From an uncultured Devosia sp. (GTDB lineage Bacteria > Pseudomonadota > Alphaproteobacteria > Rhizobiales > Devosiaceae), in contig CAMLKN010000159.1 in NCBI GenBank assembly GCA_946480655.1, positions 1 to 5,651 on the forward strand: DNA of 5,651 bases, given 5' to 3'. The notes beneath the pieces were generated by a model. That model saw only the letters and a program-made list of their open reading frames with translations, was not told the origin of the DNA and searched no databases. The position numbers were made by a program, and so were the translations under genes. This document shows, piece by piece, positions 1 through 4,619 of this stretch (position 1 is its first letter; every line of letters starts with the position of its first letter).

Positions 1-956
1 CGGCCGGCCAGCGGGCCGTCATTGATGCGGAAGGTGACCGAAAGAGTCGGCGGATCGATCGGCTTGGCCTTGATCGGGGTGGTGACGGAGGGAACGCAGA
101 TCGTGTCGGCCACGGTCGAGGTTTCGAGGCCGGCAATGGCGACTATGTCGCCCGCTTCACCCACTTCGATGGGCGCACGTTCGAGACCACGGAAGGCCAG
201 AACCTTGGAGACGCGGCCCTTTTCGACTTCCTTGCCCTCGCGGTTGAGGGTGTGGATGGCATCGCCCGCCTTGACGGAACCCGACGCGATACGGCCGGTC
301 AGGATGCGCCCGAGGAAGGGGTTGCGCTCGATGGTGGTGACCAGCATGCGGAACGGGCCTTCCTCGACGGTCGGCTCGGGAACATGTTCGACGACCTTGT
401 CGAGCAGCGGGGCCAGGGTTTCCTTCGGGCCCGACGGATCCTCGGCCATCCAGCCCTGCTTGGCCGAACCATAGAGAACCGGGAAATCGAGCTGTTCGGA
501 GGTGGCATCGAGGGCGACGAAGAGGTCAAAGACCTCGTCGAGCACTTCGAGGTGCCGCTCGTCGGACTTGTCGATCTTGTTGATGGCGACGATCGGGCGG
601 AGGCCCTGGGCCAGCGCCTTGCCGAGCACGAACTTGGTCTGCGGCATCGGGCCCTCGGCGGCGTCGACGAGGATCACCACGCCATCGACCATGGAGAGGA
701 TACGCTCCACTTCGCCGCCGAAGTCGGCGTGGCCGGGCGTGTCCACGATATTGATGCGGGTATCCTTCCACATCAGCGACGTGACCTTGGCCAGGATGGT
801 GATGCCGCGCTCGCGCTCGATGTCATTGCTGTCCATGGCGCGTTCTTCGACGCGTTCATTCTCGCGGAAGGAGCCGGACTGCTTGAGCAGCACGTCGATC
901 AGCGTGGTCTTGCCATGGTCGACGTGGGCGATGATGGCGATATTGCGCAGGGACAT
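1..956 (-). CDS. typA: TypA/BipA translational GTPase, N-terminal part (3' end beyond window)
   Basis: Ribosome-associated GTPase of the EF-G/LepA superfamily, known for roles in 50S assembly, stress and cold adaptation; cytoplasmic. The frame is open from the ATG at 956-954 to the window edge: 318 codons of a family usually near 605 residues, so roughly the last half is missing. Visible G motifs: G1 AHVDHGKTT (10-18), switch I ERGITI (49-54), G3 DTPGHADFGGEVER (72-85), G4 NKID (126-129) and G5 SAK (164-166). The family stretch DEVFDLF...QLDFPVLYGSAKQGW runs 140-169. Beta-barrel domain II is about 201-290, and domain III begins near 302 (PPTLSVTFRIND). The start is set by the MSLRNIAIIAHVDHGK opening and an AAGG Shine-Dalgarno at 966-969, nine bases upstream. 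The G4 region reads NKIDKSDERH where many homologues have NKVDRPxARP, with no length change. The gene follows a 340-base spacer, so it probably has its own promoter. Identification is very secure. Confidence 0.97.
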   Translation of the reverse strand, partial: MSLRNIAIIAHVDHGKTTLIDVLLKQSGSFRENERVEERAMDSNDIERERGITILAKVTSLMWKDTRINIVDTPGHADFGGEVERILSMVDGVVILVDAAEGPMPQTKFVLGKALAQGLRPIVAINKIDKSDERHLEVLDEVFDLFVALDATSEQLDFPVLYGSAKQGWMAEDPSGPKETLAPLLDKVVEHVPEPTVEEGPFRMLVTTIERNPFLGRILTGRIASGSVKAGDAIHTLNREGKEVEKGRVSKVLAFRGLERAPIEVGEAGDIVAIAGLETSTVADTICVPSVTTPIKAKPIDPPTLSVTFRINDGPLAG

Positions 957-993
957 CAGGGTCAGCCTTGTTGGCACGATCCACGAAACCGGC

Positions 994-1017
994 CCCACGG
1001 GAGTACTCTCGTGCGGG
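994..1017 (-). promoter_or_regulatory. Imperfect hairpin in the typA leader
   Basis: On the minus-strand RNA, CCC, ACG and GAG pair with CTC, CGT and GGG around a GTAC-centred loop, interrupted by a two-base GC bulge and one A-C mismatch. It ends 37 bases upstream of the typA ATG. A role in controlling typA translation is conceivable but is only inference. Such imperfect structures occur by chance in GC-rich DNA. Confidence 0.25.
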
Positions 1018-1088
1018 ACGGTCAGGACGGACCATGCGGTATGGAATTGCCAGCGCCAAATACGGGAACGGCCCGGCAGTTTGCGCGG

Positions 1089-1117
1089 CTCTTACAGCAA
1101 GGGGGGCAAATTCACAA
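1089..1117 (-). promoter_or_regulatory. Weak candidate typA promoter
   Basis: Reading on the minus strand, TTGTGA (1117-1112) and TAAGAG (1094-1089) are separated by exactly 17 bases. This matches the sigma-70 layout with four of six and three of six consensus bases. Transcription from here would start near 1082 and give a leader of about 125 bases. The match is poor and is offered only as the best I can see in the spacer. Confidence 0.2.
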
Positions 1118-1135
1118 GGTTTCAATCTGCAGGGC

Positions 1136-1149
1136 GGGGTTGCAACCCC
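1136..1149. repeat. Perfect 14-base palindrome upstream of typA
   Basis: GGGGTTG is followed directly by its reverse complement CAACCCC, with no spacer. Such a gapless dyad is the usual form of a dimeric repressor or activator site. As RNA it could form a five-base stem with a TGCA loop. No T-run follows on either strand, so it is not an intrinsic terminator. It lies about 180 bases upstream of the typA start and just upstream of the weak promoter candidate. Function unknown. Confidence 0.4.
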
Positions 1150-1181
1150 CCTCACCCGTCCAGTCAGGACCACGAAGTTCC

Positions 1182-1204
1182 GTCCTCGGGCTTGACCCGA
1201 GGAC
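1182..1204. repeat. REP-like palindromic repeat, copy 1
   Basis: Nine-base perfect arms GTCCTCGGG and CCCGAGGAC flank the loop CTTGA. From general knowledge, the core CTCGGG-CTTGA-CCCGAG resembles a short dispersed palindrome often seen between genes in alphaproteobacterial genomes. Copy 2 lies 41 bases away in the opposite orientation. No T-tract follows on either side. Confidence 0.6.
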
Positions 1205-1245
1205 CGCTCACGGCAGCACGGTAGCGTCGGTGGGCGCGAATGTTG

Positions 1246-1268
1246 GCCCTCGGGTCGAGCCCGAGGGC
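1246..1268. repeat. REP-like palindromic repeat, copy 2 (inverted relative to copy 1)
   Basis: Nine-base perfect arms GCCCTCGGG and CCCGAGGGC flank the loop TCGAG on the plus strand. On the minus strand the loop reads CTCGA, one base from copy 1's CTTGA, so the two copies face opposite ways. It begins 28 bases after the VOC stop codon. A GC-rich stem there could stabilise the 3' end of that mRNA or help end it, but there is no U-tract for classical intrinsic termination. Confidence 0.6.
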
Positions 1269-1296
1269 GGCGCGGAGATGGGATCAGGTCGTGGCC

Positions 1297-1680
1297 CTAC
1301 TTCAACGACCGCGGCAGGTCCCCCGATTGCCAGAGCCCCAGGCCAAAACCATCGGGATCCAGAAAATCGGCGCTCCAGCCGCCGGGGGCTTCGGAGACCG
1401 GGGTGACGATATTGACGCCCTTTTCAGCCAGTTCGGCGACGACATCGTCGATGCCACCCTCATCGAGTTCGAAGACGATGGCCGGGGTATTGCCGCGCAC
1501 CCCGTCCATCTCGAAAAAGATGAGATCGGGGCCGTCTTCGATACTGGCCTGCAGCCAATAGGGCTCGGCCCCTTCCATGCGCTCGAGTTGCAGACCCAGC
1601 GTCTGATTGTAGAAGGCTTCGGTGCGGGCGATGTCCGCGACATAGAAGACAATGCTGACTTTTTTCGGCTTGAGACCCAT
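1297..1680 (-). CDS. VOC (glyoxalase/bleomycin-resistance fold) family protein
   Basis: A 127-residue protein with the paired beta-alpha-beta-beta-beta layout of the vicinal oxygen chelate superfamily, at the usual single-domain length. The first half has VSIVFYVADIARTEAFYNQTLG (8-29). The second has PAIVFELD (66-73), an amphipathic helix (about 76-87) and FLDPDGFGLGLWQ (106-118). Aligned by eye to the common pattern, the first metal-ligand position falls on Ser9 (often His) and the last on Gly115 (often Glu). It may therefore not be a glyoxalase I-type metalloenzyme; a binding or resistance-like role is equally possible. No signal peptide or membrane segment. The ATG has an excellent Shine-Dalgarno, and the gene starts 30 bases after the sigma-like gene stop, so the two are probably co-transcribed. 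The fold is secure, the substrate unknown. Confidence 0.88.
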   Translation of the reverse strand: MGLKPKKVSIVFYVADIARTEAFYNQTLGLQLERMEGAEPYWLQASIEDGPDLIFFEMDGVRGNTPAIVFELDEGGIDDVVAELAEKGVNIVTPVSEAPGGWSADFLDPDGFGLGLWQSGDLPRSLK

Positions 1681-1686
1681 GGCGGG

Positions 1687-1692
1687 CTCCTT
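1687..1692 (-). promoter_or_regulatory. Strong Shine-Dalgarno of the VOC gene
   Basis: AAGGAG on the minus strand is six bases from the ATG at 1680, a near-ideal ribosome binding site. It fixes the VOC start and suggests independent, efficient initiation within the sigma-VOC transcript. The sigma-like gene itself has no clear equivalent. Confidence 0.8.
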
Positions 1693-1710
1693 TTGCTGAT
1701 CGACAATGGC

Positions 1711-2310
1711 CTATTGCCGCGGATGGGCATTTTGTGAGCTGCGCACCACAAACAAATGTCCATCCGGATCGTGACTGGCAAAACTGCCGCCATGCTTGAG
1801 CAGGGCCGGCAGCAGGGCGTCGCGAATGCGGCCATAAGCGAGGTCGAGATGGAGCCCGGTCAGTTCGCCCGGCGCTGACAGGCCCCTGGCGACCAGATGC
1901 CGTTTGAGGGCACTGACCCGCTGGCGCAGGGCCGTGTCGGGAAGGCGCAGGAGCCAGGCGATCTCGCGGCGGTTGTGACCTGTCATGACCAGCGCCGCCA
2001 GGGTCCTGAGCGCCGGTGGCAATCCCTCCAGAATGTCGGGCAGGGCAAGATCCGCCCCTGACTGCGGCGCGGCGCGGGTTTGCTGCCAGAGGTGATCGCG
2101 GCGCTGGCTGCGCCGGGCGCCGCGGGCCGCCATGCGGGCACGGTTGCGCACCACGCCGCAAAGCCAGCGCTGGTTTTCGACATCGTCGAGATCGACGCGC
2201 CCCTGTTCGATCGCGATGAGCAGGGCATCCTGCACCACGTCCTCGGCCATGGCGGCCCCGGCCTCGCTGCGGGCAATCGTCTTCAACCTGTCGTGGAACC
2301 CCGTGCGCAT
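1711..2310 (-). CDS. Sigma-70/ECF-like RNA polymerase sigma factor with C-terminal extension
   Basis: A 199-residue protein from the ATG at 2310. Region 2 is seen as AEDVVQDALLIAIEQG (22-37), then RWLCGVVRNRARMAARGARR (48-67), the usual core-binding and -10 recognition helices. A short linker leads to region 4: LPDILEGLPPALRTLAALVM (90-109) and the helix-turn-helix HNRREIAWLLRLPDTALRQRVSALKRHL (112-139). Only about 20 residues precede AED, so region 2.1 looks short. After region 4 a tail of about 60 residues ends in SHDPDGHLFVVRSSQN (179-194), not part of a plain ECF sigma; the DPDG motif recalls the last strand of VOC domains. No anti-sigma gene is adjacent. An in-frame ATG at 2400 would overlap the upstream gene by 44 bases and adds Arg/Pro-rich, family-unlike sequence, so I chose 2310, although its Shine-Dalgarno is weak. 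Sigma homology is likely; promoter target unknown. Confidence 0.82.
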   Translation of the reverse strand: MRTGFHDRLKTIARSEAGAAMAEDVVQDALLIAIEQGRVDLDDVENQRWLCGVVRNRARMAARGARRSQRRDHLWQQTRAAPQSGADLALPDILEGLPPALRTLAALVMTGHNRREIAWLLRLPDTALRQRVSALKRHLVARGLSAPGELTGLHLDLAYGRIRDALLPALLKHGGSFASHDPDGHLFVVRSSQNAHPRQ

Positions 2311-2356
2311 GGCACCAGAGTGACAGCCGCGGCACCTGTCGGCAAGCGCGGGGCGA

Positions 2357-4483
2357 TCAGGACGCCTTGCGCTCCAGCGGGTACTTGGCGGCCTCGGCAT
2401 GCAGGAGATTGGCCAGGGCCTTGGGCTTCAATGGCGGCGAGAACAGGAAACCCTGGACTTCCGACACGCCATGCTCACGCACCATGGCCAGCTGTTCCTC
2501 GGTTTCCACGCCCTCGGCCGTCGTCGACATGCCCAGCGACTGGCCCAGCCCGATCACCGCCTTGATGATGGCCTGGCTGTCGGCGCGGGTGGTCAGGTCG
2601 CGCATGAAGGAGCGGTCGATCTTGATCTTGTCGAAAGGGAACGATCTCAGATAGCTCAGCGACGAATAGCCGGTGCCGAAATCATCCATCGAAATGCGCA
2701 CGCCCATGTCGCGCAGTTCATGGAGGGCCGCAATGGTCGATTCGCTGTCCGAAAGGATGAGGCTCTCGGTGATTTCCAGCTCCAGCCGCGTCGGTTCCAG
2801 CTTGGCCTGGCTCAGCGCAGCCTTGACCTGGCTCACCAGGGCCTTGTGACGGAATTGCACCGGGGACAGGTTGACGGCAACGCGCACATCGCTGGGCCAG
2901 GTCGCTGCGGCCTGGCAGGCCTCGTGCAGCACCCATTCGCCAATGGGCACGATCAGCCCGGTTTCTTCGGCCACCGGCACGAATTCGGCCGGCGAAACCG
3001 TGCGGTCGTCGTGATCCCAGCGCAGCAGCGCCTCGACGCAGGTGACGCGGTCTTCCTCGAGGCTGAGCAGGGGCTGGAACATCAGCCGCAATTCGTCCCG
3101 CTGCATGGCGAGCCGGAGGCCCGCTTCGATGGAGCGGCGCTGCTGCAGTTCGGCATCCATGCCGGTTTCGAAGAAGTGGTAGGTGGAACGGCCCTCCGAC
3201 TTGGCCTTGTAGAGCGCCAGGTCGGCATTCTTGACCAGCTGGTCGGTGGTGGTACCGTCCCCCGGCCCCACGGCAATGCCGACCGAGGCGCCGATCTCGA
3301 TCTGCTGGCCGCCGATATTCATGGGCGCGCGCATGGCCTTGACGATGCGGTCGGCCACCTTGGCCGCCATGTCCACCCCGTCGATGGGGCGCAGCAGCAG
3401 GGCAAATTCGTCGCCCCCGAGCCGCGCCAGCAGGTCGGTTTCCCGCGTCGTGCCCCACAGGCGGACGGCCGCCTGCTTGATGACCTCGTCGCCCACCGCA
3501 TGGCCCAGCGTGTCGTTGACGGCCTTGAAATGATCCAGATCGATATAGAGGACGGCCGCCATTTCATTGCGCTGGAGCGCTGCCTCGGCCCGCGCCATCT
3601 GCTCGAGAAATTCGATGCGATTGGGCAGGTCGGTCAGCGCATCGTGGCGGGCCAGGTGCTGGATGCGGGCCTCGGCCTGGCGCTGCTCGGTGATGTCCTC
3701 ATGGGTGGACACCCAGCCGCCATCCTTCATCGGATGGTGCTGCATCAGGATGGTGCGGCCGTTGAGCTCGTGGATGTTCTTGCCATATTCCCGGCGCGAA
3801 ATGACCTCGCGGCGCCAGGCGATATACTCTTCCTTGGTGCCGCCGGTCGACATGCCCATGTCGAACAGGTGCGCCAGGATGTCCTCGAGCTGGCTGCCGG
3901 GCTTCAGGAGGTTGATCGGCAGGTTGTAGATGCGCGCATAGGGCTCGTTGCAGATGACGAGGCGCCCGCGGGCATCCATCATGCACAGGCCAATGGAGAT
4001 ATTGTTGACCGCCGCATCGAGGCGGATGTTCTGCCGCTCGAGCTCCAGCTTGCGCTTCTGCTGGCTTTCCGAGCGGGCAATCTCGTCGGTGATGTCCTCG
4101 TGGGTCACCACCCAGCCCAATTGCTCGGAATAGACATGGGCGGTTTCGATGATGCGGCCGCCGGCCACCACTTCCTGGGCCTTGTGCCGGGCGCCGCTGC
4201 GGTTGGCGAGAAGCTCGCTGGTATAGTGTTCGTAGAAGTGGTCGGCGCTCTGGCCGGGATGGTTGCCCAGCCGCGCGGAAAGGTGCACCACATCTTCCAG
4301 CGTCATGCCGCGATGGATCGCATCCTCGGAAAAGCCGTAGAAATCACGGTAGTGCTTGTTCCACATCAACAGGCGGAACTGGGGCGACCAAACGCAGAAA
4401 CCGTAGGGAATGCTTTCGAGCGCCGCGTCCAAGAGCAGCGCTTCGGCAACCTCCCCAACCTTGCCGACGTCATCCGACCGCAT
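2357..4483 (-). CDS. PAS-PAS-GGDEF-EAL cyclic-di-GMP cyclase/phosphodiesterase
   Basis: A 708-residue cytoplasmic protein with no membrane segments. Two PAS domains (about 16-136 and 155-272) each close with a near-identical motif, GWVVTHEDITDE and GWVSTHEDITEQ. They are joined by a probable coiled coil, SESQQKRKLELERQNIRLDA (138-157). The GGDEF domain (about 278-440) has DLDHFKAVND (315-324), an intact GGDEF active site (356-360) and an inhibitory I-site RETD (347-350) exactly five residues upstream. The EAL domain (about 445-695) has EALLRWD (484-490), NLSP (538-541), ELEITES (568-574), MDDFGTGYSSL (599-609), KIDRSF (621-626), AEGVE (656-660) and QGFLFSPP (677-684). All expected metal-binding and catalytic residues appear present, so it could both make and break cyclic-di-GMP; which activity dominates cannot be read here. 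The ATG at 4483 is preferred over a TTG at 4525, whose extra 14 residues are not family-like. A CtrA-type box lies upstream. Confidence 0.95.
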   Translation of the reverse strand: MRSDDVGKVGEVAEALLLDAALESIPYGFCVWSPQFRLLMWNKHYRDFYGFSEDAIHRGMTLEDVVHLSARLGNHPGQSADHFYEHYTSELLANRSGARHKAQEVVAGGRIIETAHVYSEQLGWVVTHEDITDEIARSESQQKRKLELERQNIRLDAAVNNISIGLCMMDARGRLVICNEPYARIYNLPINLLKPGSQLEDILAHLFDMGMSTGGTKEEYIAWRREVISRREYGKNIHELNGRTILMQHHPMKDGGWVSTHEDITEQRQAEARIQHLARHDALTDLPNRIEFLEQMARAEAALQRNEMAAVLYIDLDHFKAVNDTLGHAVGDEVIKQAAVRLWGTTRETDLLARLGGDEFALLLRPIDGVDMAAKVADRIVKAMRAPMNIGGQQIEIGASVGIAVGPGDGTTTDQLVKNADLALYKAKSEGRSTYHFFETGMDAELQQRRSIEAGLRLAMQRDELRLMFQPLLSLEEDRVTCVEALLRWDHDDRTVSPAEFVPVAEETGLIVPIGEWVLHEACQAAATWPSDVRVAVNLSPVQFRHKALVSQVKAALSQAKLEPTRLELEITESLILSDSESTIAALHELRDMGVRISMDDFGTGYSSLSYLRSFPFDKIKIDRSFMRDLTTRADSQAIIKAVIGLGQSLGMSTTAEGVETEEQLAMVREHGVSEVQGFLFSPPLKPKALANLLHAEAAKYPLERKAS

Positions 4484-4487
4484 CGAA

Positions 4488-4492
4488 CCCCC
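4488..4492 (-). promoter_or_regulatory. Start-deciding G-rich ribosome binding site of the GGDEF-EAL gene
   Basis: GGGGG lies four bases before the ATG at 4483. It is a close-set, imperfect Shine-Dalgarno. The alternative in-frame TTG at 4525 has none, which supports the shorter 708-residue product. Confidence 0.45.
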
Positions 4493-4526
4493 AGTCCAAG
4501 AGCCAAATCGCGACGCTGGCGGCAAG

Positions 4527-4555
4527 CTAATCTTGGCTTCTTAACGAGCCATTAA
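4527..4555 (-). promoter_or_regulatory. Candidate core promoter of the GGDEF-EAL gene
   Basis: On the minus strand TTAATG (4555-4550) and GATTAG (4532-4527) are 17 bases apart, the right layout for -35 and -10 elements, though each is a weak match. The -35 position sits inside the CtrA-type box, as in CtrA-activated promoters. The predicted start point is near 4520, giving a leader of about 37 bases to the ATG at 4483. It also places the alternative TTG at 4525 upstream of the transcript. Confidence 0.35.
4541..4555. promoter_or_regulatory. Putative CtrA binding site (TTAA-N7-TTAA)
   Basis: TTAA (4541-4544) and TTAA (4552-4555) are separated by exactly seven bases, CGAGCCA. This matches both half-sites of the CtrA consensus TTAA-N7-TTAA known from Caulobacter and conserved in many alphaproteobacteria. 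It lies 58 bases upstream of the GGDEF-EAL ATG, overlapping the best -35 candidate, which is the geometry of CtrA-regulated promoters. Spacer DNA here is more A/T-rich than the genes, so chance cannot be excluded. Confidence 0.55.
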
Positions 4556-4584
4556 ATGTGACGATTTGAATGCGATTCGTGATC

Positions 4585-4608
4585 CGGGGCGAGCCTAAAC
4601 CCGCCCCG
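4585..4608 (-). terminator. GC-rich hairpin downstream of argG, possible terminator
   Basis: Starting 11 bases after the argG stop, the minus-strand RNA has arms CGGGGCGGG and CTCGCCCCG around the loop TTTAGG. That gives nine pairs including one G-U. On the plus strand the same pair becomes an A-C mismatch, so the structure is better for transcripts coming from argG. No U-run follows (GATCACG comes next), so it is not a classical intrinsic terminator; it may assist Rho-dependent termination or protect the mRNA end. Confidence 0.5.
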
Positions 4609-4619
4609 AACCCATAATT

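Larger units (their letters stand above)
957..1296. other. 340-base intergenic spacer between the VOC gene and typA
   Basis: No convincing gene lies here. The open frames that cross it run antisense to, or out of frame with, typA and have no family-like sequence. It holds, from the VOC end, two REP-like hairpins (1246-1268 and 1182-1204), a 14-base perfect palindrome (1136-1149), a weak promoter-like pair (1117-1089), an imperfect hairpin (994-1017) and the typA Shine-Dalgarno (966-969). I see no tRNA-like cloverleaf and no T-tract terminator. By position it serves as the 3' end of the VOC transcript and the leader of typA. Confidence 0.7.

Noticed and set aside
856..1173. A minus-strand open frame that could be a small gene in the typA spacer
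   Set aside because: Its 3' end overlaps the typA coding region out of frame, its composition is not protein-like, and I see no good ribosome binding site.
1182..1268. CRISPR repeats or an intrinsic terminator for the two similar hairpins
   Set aside because: There are only two copies, in opposite orientations with no regular spacers, and neither strand has a T-run after the stem.
252..1406. A 384-codon plus-strand open frame crossing typA, the spacer and the VOC 3' end
   Set aside because: It is antisense to two well-supported genes and runs through the REP-like repeats; the translation shows no family features.
1240..1737. A 165-codon plus-strand frame antisense to the VOC gene
   Set aside because: It mirrors the codon pattern of the VOC gene, has no recognisable motif and no clear ribosome binding site.
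1460..2335. A 291-codon minus-strand open frame overlapping the sigma-like and VOC genes
   Set aside because: It is an alternative-frame shadow: Arg/Pro/Gly/Ala-rich with no domain, while the overlapping frames hold recognisable sigma and VOC sequence.
2399..4555. A 718-codon open frame on the plus strand, antisense to almost the entire GGDEF-EAL gene
   Set aside because: It is codon-matched to the minus-strand gene, a common artefact in GC-rich DNA. Its His/Gln/Gly/Asp-rich translation has no recognisable domain, while the opposite strand encodes a textbook PAS-PAS-GGDEF-EAL protein.
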